DNA from: Chlorokybus atmophyticus
Taxonomy: Eukaryota > Streptophyta > Chlorokybophyceae > Chlorokybales > Chlorokybaceae
Direction of reading: 5' to 3'
DNA length: 64,000 bases
NCBI GenBank assembly: GCA_009103225.1
Contig: RHPI01002973.1
Location: forward strand, 1 to 64,000
Shown here: one piece after another, positions 35,707 through 47,898 of the stretch
Layout of the letters: every line of letters starts with the position of its first letter
Position numbering within the stretch: the first letter of the stretch is position 1
The notes under the pieces: generated by a model
What the model saw: the letters and a program-made list of their open reading frames with translations, nothing else
Database searches by the model: none
Told to the model about the DNA's origin: nothing
Position numbers and translations under genes: made by a program

Positions 35707-36801
35707 ATTAGCATCGTTGTTCCTGATTTCAAATTCTATTTTTAGCAGCACAGGCAGATTCTCACTCAGTTTCAACCTTAATGATGCACTCCTTCCTTCC
35801 AGCATGATATCCACAACTTCATACTCTATATGCAGCCCGGACAGCACATTCAGACACAGATCATTTTTTGAGACAGTCTCTCCTATAGAGGTCAAATCGT
35901 TCCCAAGCTGTTGTGCATGTCATATAAACCCTGTAACTGTCTCCGAATTCAGCTTCCTCATGCTGTTGAATGCTTGCTTGAGTTCAATCTTACGACCAAC
36001 AGAGCGTGTAGCAAACAGATTTTCCCAAGCCTCCCATGCCGCCTTGGCATTAGAGCATGACTGCAGCATTGGCCTATGGAACGGCTCAACATGCATGCAC
36101 ATCAAAGCCAAAGCACGCATACTCTTCTTCTGCCAAGCAGACTCATTCCCAACTTGTACACTAAGCTTTGGGTCAACGTAGTCCCAGAACTCCTTGTAGA
36201 TCAGCTTCATCTTCATCTTGAAGCTCCAGCTAGCATAGTTGTCATCCCGCAAGGGCTTATGGTATACTTCTCCTGCTCTGCATCCGTTGTTGTTGCCATT
36301 GGATCCACCAAGCTGCTCAACCTTCAGCGAACTTCCAGCAGACACCTCCGCTCGTTCGCAGGCTATCAGAACAGGTACAGCAACTCCCAAAGTACCCACA
36401 ACTTCCAACACATAGGACAATCACTCTCTCAAGTTACATACAGCTCTTATGGGTGTGGGCCCATAACCTGTTGACTGAAACTATTGCATGCAACCATGCA
36501 CAGCATACAACATACACACGCAATTGTAGAGCTTGTGTAGGCAACACCGCCAAAAAACTGACTCGAGAGTAAACTGTATTGAAAGGACGTGGGCTGTGTC
36601 GGCTCTAGGCCCTCAACTGGGGTCTTACCAGAAGACCAGCTTGGACTGTGCCAGTTCTAACTGCCTGCAGCCTATACACATCTGCAGTATAGAGTAGCTT
36701 ATCTAATGTTATTAAATAAGCTACTCATAGTCCCAATAGACAAGCTGACTGCATACAAGTCATGAGTCATAAACCATGCATAACATGATCTATTCTCAAC
36801 A
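35707..36801 (-). mobile_element. copia element 5' end: LTR-B, primer site, gag (copia-2)
   Basis: Minus strand: LTR-B 36801-36469 (333 bp, starts TGTTGAGAATAG, ends CAGTCAACA), PBS GGTTATGGGCCCACAC at 36468-36453, gag from about 36330 to 35708, then a break into the gypsy-2 repeat. Everything after gag is missing. Confidence 0.8.
35708..36420 (-). pseudogene. copia-2 Gag fragment (UBN2-type)
   Basis: Encodes ASWSFKMKMKLIYKEFWDYV, NESAWQKKSMRALALM, AKAAWEAWENLFATRSVGRK and QAFNSMRKLNSETVTGFI, the copia gag/UBN2 pattern. A TAA follows at 35920. The frame picks up again with NDLTSIGETVSKNDLCLNV to 35707. Truncated and frame-broken. Confidence 0.75.
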
Positions 36802-37989
36802 AGAACATGGGGAGTCATGGTACTAGCCACGGGTATCAGTGAGTTAACAAGCCACTTCCAAAGGTAGCGCTATAACTACCGAACCTTGCGTGAGTGAAAA
36901 CGGGTCCATCAATTGTTAAGTGAGGTAAATGAATGCAGCAACAAAGTGATGCCACACTCGGATGGTAACCGTTCACATCGTGCCTACAATACAACCAAGC
37001 TCGCACACATTGAGAACCAGTGCACACGCTGCAGACGCTGCACACTGTCACAGGTATGAAGGCCTCTTAGCACTCGGGACGGCTTGCTGTGCGCAGTCGC
37101 ACCCCTTTACAACTTGCTGGCTCCGAGTCTCGTTCAACACAACACTCGCAGCATGCAATAGCAGTCTCCATGGTTCACAACTCAAAGCTTTATCACACAT
37201 TCTGAAGTCCACTCTTACGTACTCACTCATAGTTTCACCAAGTATACAAGCAATAGTATGCCTACTTACACCGTCGTATGAACATATGTGAGCCAGTAGT
37301 TCAGCATGATTAACCAATCTAATCACGGCTGTTCGTTAGCTGTTTACAATTGAATTGTCTAGTCAAAATGGGCAGAAAGCGAGTCTGTCTACGGGCAGTG
37401 TGGTGGACTCACAACGGATCAGCTAAGATCAAGAGACCTCCTGGTGGAAAGTTCCCAGGTCTTGATTAGAACGCAAGGTTGGGTGGTCGTGACTTTCAAC
37501 TGATGGCTAGGAAGTCGCGTGGTAGGGTCGGAATTCCAACGTATCAGCTACGCGGGGTACCCATGAGGACTGTCTCGGGACTTGCAAGTGGTGGTGAAGA
37601 ACTGATGCCAGTAGTGCGGGAGAGTCGGGCTGGTTGAAGAGAACTGAGATGCCGGTAGCTCGGGATGCAGACTGGATGTAGGCATCCACGAGGAGGATGA
37701 GCCCTCCTTGACAATTAGCATGATAGCTGTCGGGTTGCGCGGGGTCGAGCGCTGACTTGTCTCGGGCAGCATCAGGGCAATTGTGCTGTGGATGAGGAAG
37801 CGGTGTGGCAGTGGCTTGCGTGCTGCTGTAAACATAGGTGAAGGCGGAGGAGTACCCCCTTGCTGAAAGTGTGCAGTGAAAAGGGCTGATTTCGATGCCA
37901 ATGATGAGATAGAATATGGGGAGTCGTATGCCGGGTAGTTGTAAGTCAACAAGCCAACCCCCTTGAGGCCTGTGGAAGTCCCTGCTACA
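36802..37989. other. no supported gene
   Basis: Mixed intergenic or decayed repeat DNA. Minus-strand open frames at 37507-38037 overlap the degraded tail of gypsy-3 and show no domain. Confidence 0.4.
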
Positions 37990-38920
37990 TGTTTTAGTTG
38001 GAGACGGTTTGGTGGTCCGTGAGTGCGGCAGTCGCACCAGTAGGCCTCGAGGGGGACCTTCTGAAGATGAGAGTCAAAGCAATAGCAGCGCATGCCGTTG
38101 TTGCAGCCGTCGCACAGCATCATGAGGGCGTCGTCATCCGCACTGCCGCATTGCTCACAGCGCTTGCTGCGGAGGGGGCGTGGCCCACCAGTGGCGGATG
38201 ACGCTAAAGCCTGCCACTTGTGGAAGGTGACAGGGTGCGCAGTTGGTGATGTTGTCCTTTAGACGCTCGTCGTCGTTGCTGAGGAGGTCAAGGACTCCGG
38301 AGGGATACACCTTCAGGACTTTGTGGATGACGCTCTGGACGCTGATGTCAAGGGTGTCTTGTGTGCGGGCCATGCGGTGTACAAAGTCACCTGCTTTGAA
38401 GCGCCGGTTGCGTTGCTTGTAGAAGCCGCTGTGGACGCGTTCGTAGCGCAACGTGTCACACATTGCCGCGACGGTCGCGGTGTTGAGCAATGCGCAGGTT
38501 GCTCATGGCCATAGGGATCAGGTGGTAGACGAGGTCAGCACGGGCTTGTATGTCGTAGTGCATGAGGGCAGGGTCCTCCAGGTTGTTCAGCACTCGTGCA
38601 GCATCTTGCTGTCTGCGAAAAGGAAGCAGTATTGGCTCGCGGCCGAACAGCAGCTGGTAGGGGTTGTACTTGTTGAGTGCAATTTGTTTGGACAAGTGGT
38701 AGCCCAACGCCAGCCAAGAGAGGTACTCATCCCAGGCGCTTGTCGTGCTCAATAAGGTACTTCCGTAGCGCCTCAGGCATGAAGAAGGCGTCGTGTTGGT
38801 CTGTACAATGCGTTCTGATAGGCCGTCGACCTGTGGGTGATCCCATGAGGTGCGCTTATAGTCGATGTAGGCGTGGTTGAGGAGATTGTCATACTCCCCA
38901 CAGAACTCAATGCCCCGGTC
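37990..38920 (-). pseudogene. gypsy-3 integrase C-terminal fragment with degenerate PHD finger
   Basis: Minus strand from 38920: DGLSERIVQTNTTP, then WDEYLSWLALGYHLSKQ, YNPYQLLFGREPILLPF, SNLRIAQHRD, SGFYKQRNRRFKAGDFVHRM and KVLKVYPSGVLDLLSNDDER, then a PHD-like CEQCGSADDDALMMLCDGC. It is the same architecture as gypsy-2 but diverged. The PHD His is Arg (CNNGMRCYC) and the last Cys pair is shortened to WCDC. At least two frameshifts. Confidence 0.8.
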
Positions 38921-39540
38921 AGTTTGCTAAAATAGACCCGCCTGGTCTTATTTTGCTGAACTTACATCCGCCTGGGGTTTATTCAGTGAGTCATGAAACT
39001 ACCTGGTCTGAAACTCGGTTTATGTGATACTTTGACTGACTGTGGTTAGTTCATGTTGATTGTCACTTGTGTGCATGCCTTGTACAGCAGATATTTAGCC
39101 TAGACTGCCTAGGTATTAATACCTACTGTGAGTTTGTGAATGGAGAGAGAACTCAGTTTCGAGTCTGGAGTCTTGACTGGCACACTTGCGGCTAAGGTTT
39201 GTGTATGCTGTGCATGGTTGCATGCAAGGGTGCCACTGGATGTGTATGAGCCTGCACATTACATCTGTCACGCCTCTTAAGGTGCATGCACAAGGAAACC
39301 CCGTCTAGGCGACTTAAACCCGCTGCGCTGGCCTGAAGTCTCAAGTTGTACTCTGAGGAGTCTGGAGAAATCTGCGCCCTGCGTCACCTCCGCCTCCTGC
39401 AAGTCAGCAGGGTCACCATTCCTGCGCACGAGCTGAAGCGATTAAGCATGTTCTCGAGGAAGGCGCTGGAGATTCTCTGCTATTCTTGTCGGGAAGGGGG
39501 ATTACCTTGATCCACTTTAAGAAATGCTCGATCGTGACGA
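38921..39540. other. no supported gene
   Basis: Short non-coding stretch between gypsy-3 and an LTR-B copy; nothing recognisable. Confidence 0.4.
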
Positions 39541-40807
39541 TGTTGACTGGAGCTATTGCATGCAACCACGCACATACACACGCAATGGTTGAGCTTCTGC
39601 GGCCAACACCGCCAGAGAACTGACTTGAGAGTCAACTGTGCTGATAGGATGCGGGTTGTGTCGGCTCGGGGCCCTTAACACGGGTCTTACAAGAAGACCA
39701 GGCTGGACTGTGCATTCTTAAATGCCTGCAACCTATACACAACTGCAGTATAAAGTAGCTTATCTAAAGTCACTACATAAGCTACTCACAGTCCTGATGA
39801 ACAAGCTGACTGCATACATGTCATGAGTCATAAACCTAACATAATATGATCAATTCTCAACACTCCCACGCAGGCAGCTTGGCTAGCTTCTTGCAAGTCT
39901 TCAAGCCTTTGCTCCAACTTTAATGCCAAGTCCTTCACAGCATGTCTTGAACTTCGCAGTAGACAGTGCCTTGGTCATGAGCTTCTTGAAGTCAGCCAGC
40001 ATGTCTTCAGACCTTTAATAACTGAACTCCAACTTCCCCTCTCGCCACACTGTCTCTCACAAAGTGATGATGCACATCAATGTGCTTGCTCCTTGCTGAG
40101 AGGATTGGGTTCTTTAGCAACTTCACAGCTCGATTGTCGCAATAGATCTTTACGCTCTCCAGAGGGTGTCAAAGACCCGCCATCAGTTTCCTGAGCCAAA
40201 GTGCTTCCTTTGCAGCTGAAGCCGATGCCATGTACTCTGCTTCTGTAGTGGATGCAGCCACCGTAGGCTATAACTTGCTGTTCCATCTAATCACACCACC
40301 ACCAAGCTTGTACACATAGCCAGTAGTTGACCTCTAAGTATAAACATCACCAGCATAGTCTGCATCACAGTAACCCTGCAGTTCCGCACTGCCCTGGCCA
40401 CACTTGATGCCCATTGCAGCTGTTGTTGCTGAATAGCGCAGCACTGCCTTCGCTGCCAACCAATGCTGCATTGTCGGGGCTGACATGTAGCGTGCCAACT
40501 GTCCAACAGCATGTGCAATGTCTGGTCGTGATGCCACTGACAAGTGGAGGAGGCTGCCAACAAGCTCACAGTAGGGATACTTCTGCTTATCCAACTCCTC
40601 ATCACCGTCTCTGGCTCTGATCAGCTGAGCTCCCACGCTGAGGAGTACTTCTCTCATCTAATCGTTGTTCAGACCAAATTTTGCCACCATCTGCTTCACA
40701 AACTGCTCCTGAGTGATACAAATGACTCATGAAGCTATATGCCTTGTAACAACCATACTTGGGAAGTATGTGGTCTCGCCCAAATCTCTGCACTTGAATG
40801 CAATCTG

Positions 40808-41154
40808 TGTTTAAGTAGTGTAGTGTAGCTAGCCTACATGTGTAGCAAGCACACACACCGCCGCCACGGCCAACAAGCGTATGCACGTGATCTAAGATTA
40901 ATTCTGCGGCTGCCCACAATATATGACGCTAATCAGCTTTATATCTAAGCTATGATAATCAACAGCTCGATATCCATAGTGACAACTCACTACTGCAAGA
41001 TATCTATGCTATACATAGCTGAGCTCGCTACATGCATATGCACAAGATATGCACATATAACTCATGACATGCATACAAGTAATACATGTATGCCTACTAC
41101 AAGTGTGTAGGCTAACCAAGGTGACTAAACTAGGCTATAAGCCTACTTCCAACA
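40808..41154 (-). repeat. LTR-C, 3' copy
   Basis: 347 bp; pairs with 42317-42658 with many substitutions, so the insertion is not recent. Confidence 0.88.
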
Positions 41155-42316
41155 CTCCCACGCAAACACCTTGGTCGACCCTTGTCCCGTGCTTCGTGCC
41201 CACGCTCAAATGCTTGGTGTCCAGCTCCCACGCTTCGGGTTGCTCCCACAAATGCTCCCACGCTTCCGTGCATGCCACCACGCTTCCAAGATGCTCCCAC
41301 TCCCGTGCATACTCCCACGTGTTCATGTTTATATTGCCATCTGCTACTGCTCCTGCTGCTTACAGTCTTCTTCCTCCCAACACCAGGTGAAACATGACTC
41401 ATAGCAACATCACTACACTTACAAGTGTAGCTATCAAATGTGCTAGGCTAGCTGTGCCACTCGGCAACAACACATATGATGTCGTCAACCAATGCACACA
41501 ACAATGTGCTAAGCTGTGCAACTCTACAAAGACATCTATGATGCTATACAACTAGTACACATCGCCGCAAAGTACGCTACTACACAAGTGATATATACAA
41601 GTGTGGCTACCAACAATGTGTCAAACTAGCTCCTAGGCTAGTACACATAGTAGCAACTTGTACGCTGTTACACACAATGTCATGTACGTACAAAAATGCA
41701 GTATAACCATCAACTAGCTAGCAAAGCTAGCTATACGACACACTAGACCTTGTGTGCTGCTCAGCGCCTCTGCGCCCCCCTTCTCCGATGACTCCCACCG
41801 GATTTTTGCTTCCAGCATCACGCGTCACGTCCCGGCATCACGCCTGTCTACGTCACGCCTCTGCGTCACGCCTGTCTGCGTCACGCCTATGACCAGACTG
41901 CGGTTGCCGCCGCCGCCTCTGCTGCAGCCACGTGGACGCTCCTCAGGGATCAGGAGCTTCACCTCAAGGTACTGGTCGTCATCAAGGATACAGTGGAGGC
42001 CCTGGGCCTTCCTCCAACTTCTCCTTCCACGCCGCCTGCCGCTTCCTCGTTTGCCGCCGGCCTAGTCTGGTCCGGCCACGGTATGACGCAGCGCTGCAGC
42101 CGGCCAGTACGGCGGCTGCTGCGGCGGGACCACGCACGCCCTGGAGCACGGCCAGCAGCCCCATCAGCTGCTGCATCTCGCCGCCTCTCCTGCTCCAGAC
42201 GCTGCGCTGGTACGGCATCTCCAAGCTGTGCCGATAGTCAGTGGCGGCCATCGTAGAAGGCGCAGTCCTTCAGCCACTGCTCACAGCTTCACACCACGTA
42301 GTATGGGCCCACAACC
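41155..42316. repeat. internal region of the LTR-C element, CTCCCACGC and GCGTCACGCC repeats
   Basis: No gag or pol similarity. 41157-41335 has repeated CTCCCACGC words; 41820-41885 has repeated TCACGCC(T/C) words; 41890-42240 is GC-rich without a convincing protein. Presumably RNA-only cargo moved in trans by an autonomous copia. Confidence 0.6.
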
Positions 42317-42658
42317 TGTTGAAGTAGTGAGGTGTAGCTAGCCTACATGTGTAGCAAGCACACACACACCGCCGCCACAGCCAACAAGCGTATGCACGTG
42401 ATTCACATTACCTGTGCGGCTGTCCGCCACATATGACGCTAATCAGCTTTATATCTAAGCTATGATAGTCAACAGCTTAATATCCATAGTGATAACTCAC
42501 TACTGCAAGATATCTATGCTGCACATAGCTGAACTCGCTATATGCACATGCACAATGCATATAACTCATGACATGCATACAAGTAATACATGTCTGCCTA
42601 CTACAAATTTGTAGGCTAACCAAGGTGACTGAACTAGGCTAGAAGCCTACTTCCAACA
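42317..42658 (-). repeat. LTR-C, 5' copy
   Basis: 342 bp, next to the primer-binding site; the outer end touches the ATCTG target duplication. Confidence 0.88.
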
Positions 42659-44640
42659 ATCTGCAGATGTGTCTTCACATGCTGCAAATTTGACAATTTT
42701 ATTGCCGCGATCAGAATGTCATCCACGTACACCAACAATTACATCCTCTTGTTCCCGTAATAGAACAAGCTAGGATAAGCCAGACTTGCAGTGAACCCTT
42801 GTTTCTTCAGCTCCTTGCAAAGTCTCACATGCCACACCCCTGGTGCTTGCTTCAGCCCGTACAATGCCTTCACCAGCCTGCATGCTGTACCAGGTGGTCC
42901 CTCCTGATACCCCTTTGGTTGGTGAATGTAGATCACTTCCAGCTCACCATATAGAAAGGCTGTCTTGACATCAAGGTGATAAAACTCCAGACTGTCCACA
43001 GCAACAACTGCCACCATTGCTCTGAAAGTTGCTAACTTCCCAGCTGGAGCAAATACTTCATTGAAGTCCACTCCTGGCTGTTGCAGAAATCCCTTGGCAA
43101 CGAGCCTGGCCTTGTAGCGTTCAATGTTGCCTTGACCATCTCTTTTCACCTTGTACACCCACTTCATAGGGATGGGCTTTGTTTCTGGGGGTGGAACCTC
43201 CAGTTCCCAAGTACCATTGGCATGCAGCGAAGCAATTTCTTCACCCATCGCCTAGCGCCTTTGCTCTGAATCAGCTGCCTTCAGCGCCTCTTCATACGTT
43301 GCAGGCTCCATTTCTTGTACACTGAAACTTGCAGTAAATGACTCCGTATGAAACCACTTAGGCGACTTCTTTCACGCCATAAATATGCTTGCTGGCTCTG
43401 TTGTTAACCATGCTGCTGCTAATGCCTTTGCCCACAACTCACGACAGCACAGCTCACTCTTTTCGGGTTGAGCTCCCTATCCTCAGACTCAAAATCACTT
43501 ATGCCCTAGTAAGGCATAGTGGTGCCAGTGCTGTATTCAAGACAATGCTGACCTTCATCTTCATCGTCAGAGCTCCCATCTCAATCACCAGAAGTATCAA
43601 TGTGATCTGGGTCGTGCTGAGCTCCCACGCCTTCATGGAAGACAACATCTCTGCTGATGACAATCTTCTTGGTCTCGTCCACCAACACTCTATAAGCCTT
43701 TGAGCCTGGTTCATACCCAAGGAAGACACCTTTCTAAATGACATGATCCAGCTTCTTCCTCTTCTCTTTTTATACCAGCACATACGCAGTGCAGCCAAAC
43801 ACCCGCAAGTTGCTTACATCTGGAGGTTGCTTGTAAACCATCTCCCACGGAGTCTTTGTCAGAGCATGTACATGCGACCTGTTCCTGATGTAGTTGGCTG
43901 GCAGGACCGCCTCTGCCCACCAGCAATACTACTCCAGCTTTGCATCACTATTACTTGCTCTCACTCTCCCCATCAGAGGCAAGTTGAGCCTCTCTGCTCC
44001 GCCAGTCTGCTGCGGAGTGTAAGGAGCAGTGGTCTGATGAACAAAGCCTTATGCAGCCCAGAAGGAAGCCAACTCTTTATTCAGCTACTCCCCTCCTCTG
44101 TCACTGCGCACTGTCTTCACACTGTGCCCTGATTGCGTCTTCATCCACAGCAACACCTCATTTTCCACAGCTTGTACATCAGACTTTAACTTCACATGAG
44201 GTACAATGAACAGCTTGGATTGTTATTCAGGAAGGTGACAATGTATGCAGCTCCCCCTTTTGACTTCTCTGACAGTGGACCACACACATCTGTGTGCACC
44301 AGCTGTCCCACGCGCTGACATTCTCTGAACTTGAAAATGGCCGTCATTGCATCTTAGACAACACACATGGCTCACACAGCTCTCCCTTGGCTTCTTTCAC
44401 TTGCTGCTTGGTCACATTGATGCTCTTGACTTGATCCTCAGCAACTAGCCTCTTGAGATTGCCATAGCCCAGATGACCATATCTTCTATGCCAAAGCTCA
44501 GCCGGTTCTGCCACTGTAGCCACCAGTGCAGCAGTAGACTCCACCTCTTCTATCTTATACAGACCTCTAGGCTGTTCCCTTGCAATTGGGCATAGCTTGC
44601 CATCAAACTGTAGCCAGCACTTGTCTCCTTCTCCAGATAG

Positions 44641-45005
44641 CTTTGCACCTGCCTTCAGAGCACTTCAAACAGAGAAGAGGCTTGCCTGTACACCAGGTAC
44701 ATGGGAAGATTTGAGAAGTATGTTCTCTACACGCACTGTTGGTCGTAAATTTGAGCTCAAGATAGCATTTAACAACATGAGGAGGCTTGCTAGTGAGACA
44801 GTGACAGAGTATTTGAAACGTGCATAGAAGCTCAAAAATGATTTGACTTTTATAAAAGATTCAGTCTCAGAGGACGATCTGTGCTTCAATGTGTTGTTTT
44901 AGGTGGCTACGAGAGTTCGAGATTGTTGTGATCATGTTGGAGGGTATCGGTACCACTAAAAAGTTGACTCTTAAGAAGATTTTGCCAATTGTTAAAAGTA
45001 TTCCT
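44641..45005 (+). pseudogene. copia gag fragment (copia-3)
   Basis: Plus strand encodes GTWEDLRSMFSTRTVGRKFE, LKIAFNNMRRLASETVTEYL and KNDLTFIKDSVSEDDLCFNV with two TAG interruptions. This is the same gag family as copia-2. It abuts copia-4 in opposite orientation on the left and an LTR-A on the right. Confidence 0.7.
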
Positions 45006-45432
45006 GCATCAGATCAGCATCGACCCTCCACACAGGAGTAGAAGGTTGTAAGGACGAGCACTAGGTCCGGACCTAGCAAGATGGCGTCGTCGGATCCGAC
45101 GTCTGGTCCGGACCAGACTCCGGACTCCAGACTGGAGCCTTACTAACTGCTTTGTATCTCCGCATATACTTACTCATATTAGGCGTGTGAGAGCTTGTTG
45201 AAAAGCTCTGGTTGTAAGAAAGACAACGCAGCTTAAAGCGCATCAAAAGGCTGAGTATAGCTTACGCAGTGCTTGCAATCGTAAACGTGTGTGTAACTGG
45301 CTGGTATAAGAACCAGCGGACAACTTGTAATAGATGAATGTTGATGTGACTTGTGCATGCTCTGGTGGCGATAGCTCTGTTTGTGTGGATCCATGCTTGT
45401 CTCAGCTACATGTGCATGCTAGTCCTTCGAAA
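45006..45432 (+). repeat. LTR-A of copia-5, 5' end lost
   Basis: Matches the LTR at 61936-62347 from about its 24th base onward and carries the TATA-like GGTATAAGAACCAG and the TGTAA signal. It is followed by a degenerate primer site GGTTATTGGCCCACAC at 45433-45448. Confidence 0.8.
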
Positions 45433-47776
45433 GGTTATTGGCCCACACTATGCTTAAGGAGTGTGAGACTAGCTTGTGTGCATAGTCGCTCTACACTACG
45501 GTAGCTTATTGGTAGCAGAGCCTTGGGTGTCAACTGCAAGTGAAGGCAGGCACGACAGTGATGGAGGCGACCTACGACAAGGGGCAGATTGCAAAGATGG
45601 ACATTGACAACTACAACACATGGAGCGTGGAGATGAAGGCCTTGCTCATCCACAAGAAGGTGTGGAAGTACGTTGATCTAAAGGCACCACCACCAACACC
45701 AAGAGCGAACACTGTGTGAACAGAGCATTCAGTAGAAGCACACTCTTTGTTTGTGTTGAACAGCAAACCGCATCACTTTCCCATGCTCACTGCATGTGAA
45801 GATGGTAGACAAGCTTGGGAAAAGCTATCGGCCGTTTTCAGAGCCATGGACAATGCCAGAAAGTTGCATCTACGCAAGCAGCTGAGCGCACTCAGGAAGG
45901 AGGCAGCAGAACCTATCACGAAGTATGTTGCACGCGCAAGAGAGCTATGGGCAGGCCTCATCAACGTCGGCCACAACATGGGGGAGACGGAGATAGTGCT
46001 AGCCATTGTTGCAGGGCTACCAGCAGAGTACGAGGTCGTCGCAACCCTGCTGGACCCATCATCATCGGAGTTGACGTTGGACGATGTGCTACCGAAGCTG
46101 CTCACCGTGGAGCAGAGGGTTGTGAAGAAGGACAAGCAAGCTAATGCCGTGGCCTTCTACACCAACAAGCACGGGAAGAAGAGCAACCATGAAGAGAAGA
46201 ACAAGGGCAACAAGCCGGGCAATCCTCGTCACAAAGACCTCACATGCCATTGGTGTGGTTGGAAGGGGCACATTGTGAAGGACTGTAGGAAGAAACAACA
46301 GGGGCAACCTAGAGCAAGCACTAGCAACAGCGGCAACGAGCATCAACACAAGGAGAAACATGTCGCCTTCACTGCATCTAGTTCGAGGGCGGGCACAGCT
46401 TTCTAGGTGGTGGACTCTGGCTGCAATCTTCATCTCACACAAAACAAGGAGGTGCTGGAGAGCTACAGGAAGCTAACGTCCACAATCAAGGTGGCGGGCT
46501 TCGGTGGTGAAGTAATGGTGGCTGAGGGAGTTGGCAATGTGCGACTTCTGTGCAAGGTTGGTAACACACAGCGAGAGGTGTTGTTACGAGACGTCCTGCA
46601 TGTTCCAAAGGCTGTTGCGAGTCTGTTCTCTATAAGAGTTGCTGATCGCTTGGGAGCAGAGATAGTGTTCCGGAAGGGTGGCTGCACCGTCATCCTTGAT
46701 GGGGTTGTGCACATGGTTGGAATCGCTTATCCGGGAGGGCTCTACCACGTGGAGCAGCACTCTCAGAACATTGACATTTAAGCCATGGTGGTGAAGGACA
46801 AGGAGTCGGCAACATTGTGGCATCGAAGGTTCGGGCATCTCAGCTACGTCAACCTCACTCGCCTTGTCGCTGAGAAAATGGTTGAGGGCATCCATCTCAG
46901 CACAGAAGAACTCAAGAATGCATCAGGTGCACTTTGTAAACCATGCCTGGTTGCAAAGCAGCATGCTATGCCATTCCCATCATCCTCTTCTAGCAGTCAG
47001 CATCCTTGCAAGCTTGTGCACATGGATGTCTGTGGCCCTATGCGCATTGTGGCAAAGGGAGGGGTCAGGTTTAGTTGCTACATTCCTAAACGATTGCAGC
47101 AAGCTATCCGTCATCTTTCTGTTGACACTGAAGGCAGAAGTTGCTGGAGCTGTGCGCACAGTTGTGGCCTTGTTTGAGACCCAATCTGGCAACAAGATGA
47201 AGGCAATGAGGAGTGATCGAGGAGGGGAGTACATCAATAAGGAGTTGAAGGAGTTCTTCTCCAGCAAGGGCATACGCCACGAGACAACGGCACCCTACAC
47301 CCCGCAGCAGAATGAAGCAGCTGAACGCCTCAACAGGACACTCTTGGAGCGTGTTCGAACCATGCTCAATGACACCAAGATGGAAGACATTATGTGGAAG
47401 GAGGCGGTACTCACTGCCAACTACATCCGCAACAGGTCTCCGATGAGCTCAGAGCAGAAGACTCTGTGGGAGCACTCCTATGGAGCCACACCAGATGTGA
47501 GTGGTATGCGTGTGTTTCGATGCACGGCAAATGCACTTGTGCCCAAACAGCTCAGGCACAAGCTGGAGCCGGTCAGCAAGAAGGGCATTTTTGTTGGCTA
47601 TGAACCAAAATCCAAGGCTTATAGGATCTTGCTCGAGGACACTCAGAAGATCATCGTGAGCAGAGAGGTTGTTTTCCACGAGGAATTATCACAACCAGAA
47701 GCATGCTTCTTTCCTGAAGATGAAACACAGCCGGAGGAGCACCCGTGCTGTCAAGCTGAAGCGCACCAGATCAATG
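45433..47776 (+). mobile_element. copia element, gag to integrase, 3'-truncated (copia-5)
   Basis: Primer site, gag, protease and integrase in order on the plus strand; RT, RNase H and 3' LTR are absent. The right break at about 47776 joins the second DNA-transposon block. Confidence 0.85.
45561..47776 (+). pseudogene. copia-5 Gag-protease-integrase
   Basis: Gag starts at the ATG 45561 (DIDNYNTWSVEMKALLIHKK). It is broken by a TGA at 45717, then continues 45747-46403 with a UBN2 domain and zinc knuckle CHWCGWKGHIVKDC. Protease VVDSGCNLHL follows a TAG at 46404 (Trp expected) and ends at a TAA before 46785. The integrase has LWHRRFGHLSYVNLTRLV...CKPC, VHMDVCGP, then after a frameshift near 47080 the core MRSDRGGEYINKELKEF and NEAAERLNRTLLERV, and the C-terminal KKGIFVGYEPKSKAYRIL. 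All three catalytic acidic residues survive, but the frame does not. Confidence 0.88.
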
Positions 47777-47836
47777 GTAAATTATGTATTCTTGTAGAGG
47801 CAGTGCATGTACATTGACAGTCCCTTTTGACAGTCT

Positions 47837-47898
47837 GTTGTTGGCATGCAAATCGCCGTGCAGTTCGTGAACTGCACCGCGGATTGCATGCCAACAAC
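47837..47898. repeat. 62-nt near-perfect hairpin
   Basis: Outer arms GTTGTTGGCATGCAAATC and GGATTGCATGCCAACAAC and inner arms GTGCAGTTC/GAACTGCAC with a 2-nt centre. It directly follows two TTGACAGTC words (47815, 47829) at the left edge of the block. Confidence 0.8.

Larger units (their letters stand above)
40808..42658 (-). mobile_element. complete non-autonomous LTR element (TRIM/LARD-like), 1851 bp, TSD ATCTG
   Basis: Two related LTRs (40808-41154, 347 bp; 42317-42658, 342 bp), each TGTTGGAAG...ACA on the minus strand, flank ~1.16 kb without gag or pol. Exact 5-bp target duplications ATCTG lie at 40803-40807 and 42659-42663. A PBS-like GGTTGTGGGCCCATAC follows the 5' LTR (42316-42301), and a polypurine GCGTGGGAG precedes the 3' LTR. 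It sits inside the RT gene of copia-4. Confidence 0.92.
39895..44544 (-). pseudogene. copia-4 Pol: integrase, RT, RNase H (multiply broken)
   Basis: The integrase zinc region is LWHRRYGHLGYGNLKRLV...CEPC. The core shows VRSDRGGE and TTAPYTPQQTGGAERLNLPL with several stops. RT has WVYKVKRDGQGNIERYKAR, DVKTAFLYGELEV, QAPGVWHVRL and LVYVDDILIAA, which is exactly where the later insertion sits. The second half has QEQFVKQMVAKFGLNN, KYPYCELVGSLLHLSV, GYCDADYAGD and EAEYMASASAAKEALWLRKL. Stops near 40658 and 40333 and in the LADFMTKPL region show it is dead. Confidence 0.82.
39541..44640 (-). mobile_element. copia element with LTR-B, interrupted by a small LTR element (copia-4)
   Basis: Minus-strand order: GAG-pre-integrase HHCC (44544-44344), integrase (44340-43260), RT N-terminal half (43248-42664), an inserted non-autonomous element (42658-40808), RT C-terminal half and RNase H (40802-39900), polypurine CGTGGGAG, and 3' LTR-B 39862-39541 (322 bp). 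The 5' LTR, gag and most of protease are missing. Confidence 0.85.

Noticed and set aside
41754-42256. Open frames in the GC-rich interior of the LTR-C element as a captured gene
   Set aside because: All frames are similar low-complexity Pro/Arg/Ser text with no start, domain or splice signal.
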